Positions 1 through 6,743 of a DNA stretch of 6,753 nucleotides are shown here, piece by piece. This DNA is from Gammaproteobacteria bacterium (lineage in GTDB: Bacteria; Pseudomonadota; Gammaproteobacteria; SZUA-229). The position numbers and the translations under genes were made by a program. Below the pieces are notes generated by a model. The model did no database searches. It was not told the DNA's origin and saw only the letters and a list, made by a program, of their open reading frames with translations. The DNA is taken from NCBI GenBank assembly GCA_015484935.1, contig WFUQ01000168.1:1-6753 (forward strand), in the 5' to 3' direction. Within the stretch, counting starts at the first letter, position 1, and each line of letters opens with the position of its first letter.

Positions 1-1
1 G

Positions 2-673
2 AAATACACCAACCGCGGTCTGCAGTTCCTCGACCTCATCCAGGAGGGCAATATCGGCCTGATGAAGGCGGTCGATAAATTCGAATACCGTCGCGGCTAT
101 AAATTCTCGACTTATGCCACCTGGTGGATACGTCAGGCGATCACCCGTTCGATCGCGGATCAGGCTCGTACTATCCGTATCCCGGTCCACATGATCGAGA
201 CCATCAACAAACTCAACCGCATCTTCCGTCAGATGTTACAGGAGATGGGGCGCGAACCGACACCGGAAGAGATCGCAGAGAAGATGGAGATGCCGGAAGA
301 CAAGGTCCGCAAGGTACTCAAGATCGCCAAGGAACCCATCTCCATGGAAACGCCTATCGGTGATGATGAAGATTCGCATCTGGGTGATTTCATCGAAGAC
401 ACCAATATCCTGGCTCCGATGGAATCGGCTACCGGTGAATCATTACGTGAATCGACACGTGACATCCTCACCACGCTGACCGCACGCGAATCAAAAGTGT
501 TGCGCATGCGCTTCGGTATCGACATGAACACCGACCACACGCTGGAAGAAGTCGGCAAACAGTTCGATGTCACACGCGAACGCATCCGTCAGATAGAGGC
601 CAAAGCGTTACGCAAGTTGCGTCACCCCAGCCGGGCAGAACATCTGCGCAGCTTCATCGGGGAAGACAGCTAG
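2..673 (+). CDS. rpoD: RNA polymerase sigma-70 factor RpoD, C-terminal part (5' truncated by window)
   Basis: This is the primary (housekeeping) sigma factor, which directs core RNA polymerase to -10/-35 promoters. The open frame begins at base 2 with no start codon in context, so about 223 C-terminal residues are present; by recalled alignment the first corresponds to about residue 393 of the 613-residue E. coli protein. Regions seen in order (fragment numbering): 2.2-2.4, including [16 protein letters not shown] at 33-48 with the two tryptophans and Q45/T48 used in -10 recognition and melting; 3.0 at about 56-73 ([15 protein letters not shown]); the 3.2 finger at about 114-133 ([12 protein letters not shown]); and the 4.2 helix-turn-helix at about 181-207 ([18 protein letters not shown]), which reads the -35 element. 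The stop is TAG at 671-673. An internal ATG at 62 is only a methionine within region 2. Nothing is degenerate. The gene ends just before a strong terminator and faces a convergent pair. Confidence 0.98.
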   Translation, partial: KYTNRGLQFLDLIQEGNIGLMKAVDKFEYRRGYKFSTYATWWIRQAITRSIADQARTIRIPVHMIETINKLNRIFRQMLQEMGREPTPEEIAEKMEMPEDKVRKVLKIAKEPISMETPIGDDEDSHLGDFIEDTNILAPMESATGESLRESTRDILTTLTARESKVLRMRFGIDMNTDHTLEEVGKQFDVTRERIRQIEAKALRKLRHPSRAEHLRSFIGEDS

Positions 674-701
674 CCCGCATTTCTCACCACGTAGCAGAAA
701 C

Positions 702-731
702 AAAAAGGCCGGATAGCATCCGGCCTTTTTT
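702..731. terminator. Bidirectional intrinsic terminator between rpoD and the c-di-GMP regulator gene
   Basis: A perfect inverted repeat has arms GGCCGGAT (707-714) and ATCCGGCC (718-725) around a 3-base loop, AGC. It is flanked by A5 (702-706) on the left and T6 (726-731) on the right, so the arms extend to 13 paired bases. Read on the plus strand, a GC-rich stem followed by a T run ends rpoD 28 bases after its stop. Read on the minus strand, the same stem is followed by five Ts and ends the convergent gene 32 bases after its TGA. One element therefore serves both transcripts. Confidence 0.93.
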
Positions 732-756
732 ATGAGTTATCGCTTAACAGCTTCGA

Positions 757-2940
757 TCAGTGCGTCGTCCGGTGCAGACTCGCCTGTTTGCTATCAACCG
801 AGTGCGCCGCATACGGCTCCTGTATCAATAGCTGCGCGATCACATCCGGCGCCAGCGGTTTGCCAAACAGGAAGCCCTGCGCCTCACTGCAATCTATCTC
901 GCGCAGATAATCAAGCTGACTCTGCGTCTCGACCCCTTCTGCGATCACATTCAACTTCAAGCCTTTCGCCATGGCGACGATGGTATTCACGATGGTGTGA
1001 TCATCTTTGGCATAACGACTTTCCTTCAGGAAGGTGCGGTCTATCTTCAGGGTCTGGATAGGCAATTTGTGCAGATAGCTCAGCGACGAGTAACCCGTAC
1101 CAAAGTCATCGATAGCGATAGTGACACCCATGTCTGCCAGCTTCTTGAGTTTCTGTACGATACTCTCCATGTCGTCCATGATGGCGTTCTCTGTTATCTC
1201 TATCTCCAGCACACTGCCATCCAGATTCAGCTCATTGAGTACCGAACCGATCTCTTTGACGATATTTTTTTCAGTCAGCTGACGCGCCGACATATTCACT
1301 GACATCCGTATCTCCGGCAGACCTGAATCGATCCAGCCACGTAATTCGGTGAGCGCGTTTCTCAACACCCACGAACCTATCTTGGTGATTAGCCCGCTCT
1401 CTTCTGCAAACGGGATAAACTCACTGGGAGAGATGATGCCGTGCTCGGGATCCTGCCAACGGAGCAGCGCTTCCACACCGACGATATCACCGGTCTTGAG
1501 GTTGATCTGCGGCTGGTATACCAGATGGAACTGATCGTTCTCCAGCGCCTTGTGGATACCCGTCTCCATCGACAGATTCTTGAAGTACGGCTTGTTCATA
1601 TCGTTGGAGTAGAACTGATAACCGTTCTTGCCCTGTCCTTTCACATGATACATGGCGATGTCTGAATTCTTTATCAGCGCATCCATGGTCAAGCCGTCTT
1701 GCGGGTACAAGGAAACACCGATGCTGGTACTGACATACAACTCGTGACCATCTACTACGAACGGCTGTTTCAGCACTTCGATGATCTTCTGCGCGATATT
1801 TTCTACATCATCACGACTGTGATTGATCTTGGGTAACAACAGGGCAAACTCGTCACCACCGAACCGGGAAAGCGTATCACCTTCACGCACACAACTGCGC
1901 AATCGATTACTCACCTGCTGCAACAACTCATCGCCGATCATATGTCCGAGACTATCGTTCACGTTTTTGAATCGATCGAGATCGAGGAACATGACAGCCA
2001 GCATCTCGTTATCGCGTTTCGCCTGTGATATAGCCAGACCGAGTCGGTCACGCAGTAATGCGCGATTGGGCAACTTGGTCAACAGATCATGGTATGCCTG
2101 GAAGGTGATCGTATCCTCTGCGATCTTGCGTTCGGTGATATCCCGCGCCACACCATAGGTGCCCAGATAGGTACCTTTTTTACCGTTGACACTCTTGCCG
2201 TTATAGATACCCATCGAACTCAACTCGATAGGCAACGTGCGCGTCTCGAAGAAGCGCGGCGCACCGTCATCCTTGCACTTCAGTCGCAGTTCGACATTCT
2301 TGGAAGCACGCTTACCGATACGTCGTTCATTGAAGACATATTTTGCCTGCTCCAGATCATCATGGTGTACCAGCATGGAATAGTGCTTGCCGATCAGCTC
2401 GGTCTTGTCGAAACCCAACAGGGTCTCGATGCGTTCATTGATGAAAGTGAAGTGACCGTGCTGGTCGAGTATGTAGATGATGTCAGGCGAGGTATTCACC
2501 AGATAACGATGCAGTCTCTCGGACTCCTTCAGCTGCGAGGTCATCTCTCTATTGTGCTGCTCCAGACGCTTCTCATTCAGCGCATTCTGGATGGTGATGA
2601 TCAGCTCATCGGTCGCATAGGGTTTACGCAAAAAATCGTAGGCTCCTTTGGAGCAGGCATCACGTGCGGCTTCGAACGAGGTCTCACCACTGACGACTAT
2701 CACCGAGGTTCTGAGTTTTTTATCCTTGATGTGCGCCATCACATCATGGCCATTAACGTAAGGCATGTGCAGGTCCAGCAGAACCAGATCATATTCATCT
2801 GTATCCAGGCGACAGATCGCCTCACGACCGCCTATAGCTGAGTCGGGTGCGTAACCACGTGTTGCAAGTAAATCTTTGAGGCTGCGTAGCACGACTGGAT
2901 CATCGTCTACCAGAAGAATTTTTTGTTCGTAACTACTCAT
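757..2940 (-). CDS. Response regulator with REC-PAS-GGDEF-EAL architecture (c-di-GMP synthesis/hydrolysis)
   Basis: This 727-residue soluble regulator is predicted to make and/or degrade cyclic di-GMP under phosphorylation control. Domains: REC at about 5-122 with acidic pocket D12-D14, phospho-acceptor D56 (in LVLLDLHMP), S84 and K106; a linker helix at about 123-145; PAS/PAC at about 146-272; GGDEF at about 275-445 with DLDRFKNVND at 320-329, I-site R352-x-x-D355 and intact GGDEF at 361-365; EAL at about 455-705. EAL catalytic and metal residues are all visible: E490 (EALLR), N549, E581, D611-D612, K632, E668 and Q688. Both output domains thus look active by motif, but which dominates cannot be read from sequence. 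The start is fixed because an in-frame TAA lies one codon upstream of the ATG; no clear Shine-Dalgarno precedes it. The gene is second in a minus-strand pair, 79 bases after the kinase stop. That makes the kinase its likely phosphodonor. There are no membrane segments. Confidence 0.95.
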   Translation of the reverse strand: MSSYEQKILLVDDDPVVLRSLKDLLATRGYAPDSAIGGREAICRLDTDEYDLVLLDLHMPYVNGHDVMAHIKDKKLRTSVIVVSGETSFEAARDACSKGAYDFLRKPYATDELIITIQNALNEKRLEQHNREMTSQLKESERLHRYLVNTSPDIIYILDQHGHFTFINERIETLLGFDKTELIGKHYSMLVHHDDLEQAKYVFNERRIGKRASKNVELRLKCKDDGAPRFFETRTLPIELSSMGIYNGKSVNGKKGTYLGTYGVARDITERKIAEDTITFQAYHDLLTKLPNRALLRDRLGLAISQAKRDNEMLAVMFLDLDRFKNVNDSLGHMIGDELLQQVSNRLRSCVREGDTLSRFGGDEFALLLPKINHSRDDVENIAQKIIEVLKQPFVVDGHELYVSTSIGVSLYPQDGLTMDALIKNSDIAMYHVKGQGKNGYQFYSNDMNKPYFKNLSMETGIHKALENDQFHLVYQPQINLKTGDIVGVEALLRWQDPEHGIISPSEFIPFAEESGLITKIGSWVLRNALTELRGWIDSGLPEIRMSVNMSARQLTEKNIVKEIGSVLNELNLDGSVLEIEITENAIMDDMESIVQKLKKLADMGVTIAIDDFGTGYSSLSYLHKLPIQTLKIDRTFLKESRYAKDDHTIVNTIVAMAKGLKLNVIAEGVETQSQLDYLREIDCSEAQGFLFGKPLAPDVIAQLLIQEPYAAHSVDSKQASLHRTTH

Positions 2941-2961
2941 CTGTTATTTTTACTCATTTTT

Positions 2962-2980
2962 CAAAGGCAGCTAACCTTTG
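2962..2980 (-). other. Intercistronic inverted repeat ahead of the response regulator gene
   Basis: CAAAGG (2962-2967) and CCTTTG (2975-2980) form a perfect 6-bp stem with a 7-base loop in the 79-base gap between the kinase stop and the regulator start. In the minus-strand transcript the hairpin ends 21 bases before the ATG and is followed by A-rich sequence, so it is not an intrinsic terminator for the pair. It could be a processing or stability element, or affect access to the poorly marked start. A stem this short can arise by chance. Confidence 0.35.
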
Positions 2981-3019
2981 TTTATTTTTATCTGATGCTG
3001 AGCGTGGGTACAGCACGAA

Positions 3020-5122
3020 TCATTTTTTGGGTAACAGTACGTAAAAACTCGTCCCCTTATCATTGCTTTGGCAGCGTATTGATCCATGCAACTCACCAAC
3101 CAGATTTTTCACTATGGCGAGACCCAGACCCGCATGCTCGCCCTGTTTCGTAGACTCAACAGGTGAAAATAAGTTGGGTAAGATATCCGGTGGAATACCT
3201 GGCCCATCGTCGACGACGGCGATTTCGATGTAATTGCTACCGTCAACGTTTACGTTATCCTGAGTGTAGACCAAGATTTTGTCGTTTGCCGACAAAGCCT
3301 CAGCGGCATTTTTCACCAGATTGGTGTAGATCTGCTTGATCGCGTTGGCATTGCTGGTGATAGGCTGCAGGCCGCTATCCAGCTCGAGTTCCAGCGAAAT
3401 CGAGTTCTGCGTGAGCATCGAGGAATCGAATATCTGACTCAGCTCTTCGATCAGCGCATTCACATCGACCAGCGACACGGTCTCGATATGCGCTTCCGGC
3501 TCGGTCATGCCCCGGATGATGCTGTTGACGCGGTCTATCTCCGATTTAATGGTAGCGATATCGGTCTGTGCAGGGCTGTCGCTCTCCAGCTTGAAACTGA
3601 GGATTTCGAGATAATTATTGATGATACTGAGGGGGTTGCGCATCTCGTGCGCCACTTCATGCACCCGTGCATCCCAGTCGATGCCCTCAGCTTCATAGTC
3701 GACCTCATCGTATATCCGCCCGCTCTCGGCGATGATAGTGGCCAGCGTATGACAGAACTGCCGCATCAGCCCACTCTGTTTCAACAACTGCACACTCTGG
3801 CCTTCATCGACCGCGACCACGATCACCCCCACCGGCTGATTAGCCTGCAACAAGGGGTTGCATACCATGCCTTCCTTATTATGAAGGTCGATCAGCTGGC
3901 GATCGATGACCGATAGCTGCTGATAGTCGTAATCGAAGGAATTGACCGTGGTCTTCTGTAACAGGCAATCCGTCACCAGACTACGCCCGGCCTCCAGCGG
4001 GATAGACAGCGCATTGAGGTGGTTATGATCGGTCAGCGTCTGCGCCGATATGCACTGACTCTCCTCATCGAAACTGAACAACAGGCAACTGTTCATCCCG
4101 AACAGCAACTGACACTGCTCACGGATTATCTGCTCGATACTGTCACTACCACAATACGCGACATACTGGTGCAAGCCATCCAGCAAGGCGATATTGCGCA
4201 CCTGCTCCGCCAGCAACAGCTGTTTGTTCTGCTCCCGCGACACGATCTGCTTGGCGGTATCGCCATCCTGCCCGTCTTCCGGTAATTCGATCTCGAGCTC
4301 AGCTGCGATCTGTGCCACCGAGGTTTTAGACAGTTCCAGCACCTCCAGCAGTATCGGTCCGGCCAGCCCCAGCAAGGACTCGGCTGCCTCGAATACTTCG
4401 GTATCGCTCTCTTTGAAGTGCTCACTACCGAGCAGGTTGGCGATATGCACCAGCTTCGCTACCGGATGTGCGTCCAGCATAGCAGTCGCCGGTTCGTGGT
4501 GATACATCACCGCATCCGCCAGAAACGGGTTACAGCCATGCTTGCGCAGACACTCCGCCCCGACTTCCTGATGCGTAGTCTCGAATTCCTCCAGCTCCAT
4601 ATGATGAAAATATTCATCTTCACTCAATTTGGCGAAAGCGGCCGTGTAGGTATTCGGATACGCCCCTTCCAGGATCAACTGGCCGACATCGTGCAACAGG
4701 CCTGCCTTGTATGCCTCATCAGGATAGGGATAAGCCACATGCGTGGAAAGCTGCTCCGCGATATGTGCGCACAGCACCGAGTGATACCAGTGCTGTTTGA
4801 TAAATTCGGTGCGCTCCTGATTGATGCGCGAGAAAAACTGCAACGTCGCCGCGTTGGTAGCGATGGATTTCAGCCGGGTATGATCCAGATAAGACAGGGC
4901 ATCAGTGAATGACATCTCACTATCGGGCCCGATATCGGCATGGTGCATGGCAACGCACACTCGCAGATACAATGCAGGATCGACACGCAACAATGCCGCC
5001 AGCCGATCCAGCGGCAGATCATCATCGTGGCAGATCTCAAGCAAGGCCAATAGTGACTGCGGCAGACTGGGCAGCTTATCGACATCCGTTTTCTGCAATA
5101 TTTGTTTCGCTTTCTGACGCAT
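3020..5122 (-). CDS. Cytoplasmic sensor histidine kinase with N-terminal HDOD and GAF-like domains
   Basis: This 700-residue predicted sensor kinase has no hydrophobic membrane span, so it should sense a cytoplasmic signal. HDOD (a non-canonical HD-superfamily domain) covers about 11-275, with H114 in a WYHS context, the H144-D145 pair (GLLHDVGQL), H184, the H208-H209 pair (MYHHEP) and HIANLL at 226-231. A linker with coiled-coil character (about 285-312) leads into a GAF-like domain at about 310-470. The transmitter follows: H-box VAHEMRNPL at 490-498 with phospho-acceptor H492, N-box QIYTNLVKNAAEAL at 597-610, G1 DDGPGI at 638-643, F-box around F652, G2 HAGLGLAIVK at 663-672, and a terminal KGTSFYVLLP. 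All kinase boxes appear intact. The ATG follows directly on an in-frame TAA, and AAGAAGAG lies just upstream, so the start is secure. It is first in a pair with a REC-PAS-GGDEF-EAL regulator, its likely partner. The GAF assignment is the least certain part; the ligand is unknown. Confidence 0.93.
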   Translation of the reverse strand: MRQKAKQILQKTDVDKLPSLPQSLLALLEICHDDDLPLDRLAALLRVDPALYLRVCVAMHHADIGPDSEMSFTDALSYLDHTRLKSIATNAATLQFFSRINQERTEFIKQHWYHSVLCAHIAEQLSTHVAYPYPDEAYKAGLLHDVGQLILEGAYPNTYTAAFAKLSEDEYFHHMELEEFETTHQEVGAECLRKHGCNPFLADAVMYHHEPATAMLDAHPVAKLVHIANLLGSEHFKESDTEVFEAAESLLGLAGPILLEVLELSKTSVAQIAAELEIELPEDGQDGDTAKQIVSREQNKQLLLAEQVRNIALLDGLHQYVAYCGSDSIEQIIREQCQLLFGMNSCLLFSFDEESQCISAQTLTDHNHLNALSIPLEAGRSLVTDCLLQKTTVNSFDYDYQQLSVIDRQLIDLHNKEGMVCNPLLQANQPVGVIVVAVDEGQSVQLLKQSGLMRQFCHTLATIIAESGRIYDEVDYEAEGIDWDARVHEVAHEMRNPLSIINNYLEILSFKLESDSPAQTDIATIKSEIDRVNSIIRGMTEPEAHIETVSLVDVNALIEELSQIFDSSMLTQNSISLELELDSGLQPITSNANAIKQIYTNLVKNAAEALSANDKILVYTQDNVNVDGSNYIEIAVVDDGPGIPPDILPNLFSPVESTKQGEHAGLGLAIVKNLVGELHGSIRCQSNDKGTSFYVLLPKK

Positions 5123-5125
5123 TTA

Positions 5126-5133
5126 CTCTTCTT
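5126..5133 (-). promoter_or_regulatory. Ribosome binding site of the HDOD kinase gene
   Basis: On the minus strand AAGAAGAG lies three bases before the ATG at 5122, with an in-frame TAA filling the gap. The purine run is Shine-Dalgarno-like though not a perfect match. Together with the stop it fixes the kinase start, and it contrasts with the regulator gene downstream, which has no such site. Confidence 0.6.
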
Positions 5134-5193
5134 TACATTATTATTTACCTGACAATCGCACCGGAAACACCAGTCGATTACACAGGTTGCGGC

Positions 5194-5224
5194 ATTCTAA
5201 CTGCTAAGACACTGTTACATGCAA
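5194..5224 (-). promoter_or_regulatory. Candidate sigma-70 promoter for the kinase-regulator pair
   Basis: On the minus strand TTGCAT (5219-5224) could act as a -35 and TAGAAT (5194-5199) as a -10 matching TATAAT at five of six bases. The 19-base spacer is longer than the preferred 17. A transcript would start near 5187, giving a leader of about 65 bases. Other AT-rich matches exist nearby, so this is only the best of several weak candidates. Confidence 0.22.
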
Positions 5225-5391
5225 GAACCGTACAGGTTATTTAATATCCTTCTAAAACAATAACTTACATATTCCCTCGCGACACAAAATCAAAAAACAG
5301 TAAAAGAATCCGACATCTGATCGCTTTTCTAGCTCAAGAAGTAAACATGACAAAAACACGCTGATAGCTGCGCATGTTAAAGCCTGCGGCA

Positions 5392-5420
5392 TTGATTTAA
5401 AATTGCAGCAGGCACAAAAT
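5392..5420 (+). promoter_or_regulatory. Candidate sigma-70 promoter for the small unknown gene
   Basis: TTGATT (5392-5397) and CAAAAT (5415-5420) each match the -35 and -10 consensus at four of six bases, with an ideal 17-base spacer. A start near 5427 would give a leader of about 40 bases to the first possible ATG (5468) or about 128 bases to the second (5555). The palindrome at 5420-5433 would then lie across the transcription start. Confidence 0.28.
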
Positions 5421-5433
5421 CGGTCATAACCGA
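5420..5433. repeat. Operator-like palindrome TCGGT-CATA-ACCGA
   Basis: This is a perfect inverted repeat with 5-base arms and a 4-base spacer. It overlaps the last base of the proposed -10 and the predicted start site of the plus-strand gene. The position suits a repressor operator. The arms are short, no regulator gene sits beside it, and no second copy is evident in the window, so the role is inference. Confidence 0.25.
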
Positions 5434-5467
5434 CAGACGGTAGCTAAGCAGTCAGCAGCATCAGTTA

Positions 5468-6001
5468 ATGTACCGCGTAGCCACCCTGTCAGGCGCGATA
5501 ACGTTTTACCGTAGCGACAATAATAACAATCAGGCTCACGTAAGTTATGCGACCATGAAATCCGATGTACTGACATTCATACCCGGTAAATCCAGATCCA
5601 CACGTCCGTCTGATTCAGACAGAACCCGTTCGGATCTGCAACCCGACTCCATCGATTCCCTTGCCGATGCGGCACGTGATGTGTTGATGGACAAATACCT
5701 CGAAGTCAGCAAGGTCCGTCCTTTCTTCTGGTCGATGGTCGAGATCTATGCCGACCGTTTTCAGACCTACCCGTTCGATGCCTTCAAAGCCTTGTACGGG
5801 TATCTGGAACTGAATGACTTCCCCGAAGAAGAGATGGCCGATATCATCCGCAAACTGGAACTGGCGTACATCAAGAAGCACGGCAAACCGGTGAAACGCT
5901 CGACCGAAGTCATCAGTGCCCACGAGACCCTGGATGACGAGATACGCGATCTGAAAGACAGCCTGTGTTACGCCTCGTTACTCGATACCGAACCTGAATA
6001 A
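5468..6001 (+). CDS. Unrecognised small acidic, mainly helical protein
   Basis: I do not recognise this protein family. The longest frame is 177 residues (148 from the internal ATG at 5555), soluble, with no signal peptide or membrane segment. A polar, Ser/Arg/Asp-rich and probably disordered stretch (about 40-62) precedes a conserved-looking helical core (about 63-140) rich in aromatics and acids, including RPFFWSM at 84-90 and YPFDAFKALYGYLELNDF at 101-118. A lysine patch (IKKHGKPVKR, 135-144) and an acidic tail follow. The start is uncertain: neither ATG has a clear ribosome site, and residues 1-29, with an NNNN run, look less gene-like than MKSDVLTFIPG from 5555. I give the longest frame, which fits the candidate promoter, but the shorter one is at least as likely. 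It stands alone, divergent from the kinase pair and 293 bases before the next gene. Codon use resembles its neighbours. Confidence 0.8.
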   Translation: MYRVATLSGAITFYRSDNNNNQAHVSYATMKSDVLTFIPGKSRSTRPSDSDRTRSDLQPDSIDSLADAARDVLMDKYLEVSKVRPFFWSMVEIYADRFQTYPFDAFKALYGYLELNDFPEEEMADIIRKLELAYIKKHGKPVKRSTEVISAHETLDDEIRDLKDSLCYASLLDTEPE

Positions 6002-6294
6002 CCACATCCTCACATCTCAATAGTACCCGAATCCGCTACTCTGACTGACAGCATCTGCTCTGGCAGATACCGTGCGAAGCGAAGACAGATCAGATACACC
6101 ATCGAGCAGAAGCACTATCTCAACACCACCTGTTTATCCTGAAAAATTGCCCCGTCCTCTACACGACTTAAGAAAACTACGAACCTTCCGATATACCCGT
6201 ACAGACCCTCATGATTTAACCAATAATCGATGAGGAATAGCTAATCAAACTGTCAGGCGAATACATCATTCACCTGCAACGGGGAGCAAATAAA
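6002..6294. other. Intergenic region, 293 bases, no gene seen
   Basis: No supported gene lies here on either strand. It contains a 6-bp hairpin, ATCTGC (6053-6058) with GCAGAT (6063-6068), that lacks a following T run and so is not a clear terminator for the gene upstream. A weak sigma-54-like match spans 6061-6076. It ends with the ribosome site of the periplasmic protein gene. I find no convincing sigma-70 promoter, although one is expected here. Confidence 0.65.
6281..6286 (+). promoter_or_regulatory. Ribosome binding site of the PstS-like gene
   Basis: GGGGAG lies eight bases before the ATG at 6295, a good Shine-Dalgarno with near-ideal spacing. It supports this start, as does the signal peptide that begins immediately. 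Confidence 0.8.
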
Positions 6295-6729
6295 ATGCTG
6301 AAAACGATAACAGCAGGCATAGCAATCACAGTGTTGTCGGCCACGCTAACCAGCCCTGCGGTGTTTGCAGACATCGCAATCATCGGCAATAAAGCGATCA
6401 CCACAACCTCCATCACTAAAAATACAGCTAAACGCATCTGGCTTGGCAAAACCACCAAGTTATCCGGAGCAGGGAAGATAAAGATACTCGACCAGGCCGA
6501 CGACAGCGCCATCAAAAAAAATTTCTACAAGAAAGTCACCAACAAGAATAGCTCACAGGTGAAAGCACGTTGGGCAAAGGTTATCTTTACCGGCAAGGCA
6601 CTGCCACCCAAAGTGGTAGCTGGTGATGAAGAGGTGATGGATGCAGTCCGTAACAACACCAATGTACTCGGCTACATCGACAGTAACTCTGTTGATGACA
6701 GCGTCAAAGTACTGCTCACGATCAAATAA
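6295..6729 (+). CDS. Small periplasmic phosphate ABC transporter substrate-binding-like (PstS-like) protein
   Basis: The 144-residue product begins with a typical Sec signal peptide: MLK, a hydrophobic core (about 5-18), and likely cleavage after VFA at residue 25, leaving a basic periplasmic protein of about 119 residues. The mature part has the pattern of the short PBP-like family usually named phosphate ABC transporter substrate-binding protein: IAIIGN near the start, AKRIWLGKT (45-53), KILDQADDSAIKKNFYKKV (63-81), a WAKVIFTGKALPPKVV stretch (93-108), a D111-EEV segment and LGYIDS (125-130). True PstS proteins are more than twice as long, so only part of the two-lobed fold is present, and phosphate binding is not established. 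No permease or ATPase gene is visible nearby. A further gene starts 14 bases after its stop, so the two are probably co-transcribed. A structural or sensory role is an alternative to transport. Confidence 0.88.
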   Translation: MLKTITAGIAITVLSATLTSPAVFADIAIIGNKAITTTSITKNTAKRIWLGKTTKLSGAGKIKILDQADDSAIKKNFYKKVTNKNSSQVKARWAKVIFTGKALPPKVVAGDEEVMDAVRNNTNVLGYIDSNSVDDSVKVLLTIK

Positions 6730-6731
6730 AG

Positions 6732-6736
6732 AAGGA
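6732..6736 (+). promoter_or_regulatory. Ribosome binding site of the truncated 3'-most gene
   Basis: AAGGA lies seven bases before the ATG at 6744. An earlier ATG at 6739 reads only two codons before TGA, so 6744 is the start this site serves. Confidence 0.65.
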
Positions 6737-6743
6737 TAATGCA

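Larger units (their letters stand above)
5123..5467. other. Divergent AT-rich intergenic region, 345 bases
   Basis: No convincing gene is visible on either strand. The stretch is clearly richer in A and T than the neighbouring genes and lies between two divergent starts, so it should carry the promoters of both the kinase-regulator pair (minus) and the small unknown gene (plus). Candidate promoter elements are listed separately; none is a strong consensus match. A spaced inverted repeat, AACATG (5344-5349) and CATGTT (5373-5378), and a tight palindrome at 5420-5433 are the only other structures I see. No tRNA or recognised riboswitch motif is present. Confidence 0.7.

Noticed and set aside
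674..756. A tRNA gene downstream of rpoD, as in some gammaproteobacteria
   Set aside because: The gap is only 83 bases, is occupied by the terminator, and shows no cloverleaf or T-loop sequence.
2089..2841. A 250-codon open frame on the plus strand inside the regulator gene
   Set aside because: It lies wholly antisense to the REC-PAS part of a gene whose motifs are unmistakable, has no ribosome site, and resembles no domain; it is a shadow frame.
4418..4912. A 164-codon plus-strand open frame opposite the HDOD domain
   Set aside because: It is antisense to clear HDOD motifs and no protein family features are visible in it.
5347..5364. Five-codon frame MTKTR preceded by AAGAAG, a possible leader peptide
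   Set aside because: The spacing is good, but so short a frame is expected by chance, and no attenuator-like paired stems or T run follow it.
6053..6068. Hairpin ATCTGC/GCAGAT as terminator of the small unknown gene
   Set aside because: The stem is only 6 bp and no T run follows; it fits no intrinsic terminator.
6250..6255. CTGTCA, a possible PhoB-box half site before the PstS-like gene
   Set aside because: No second half site occurs at the 11-base spacing on either side, so a Pho box is not supported.
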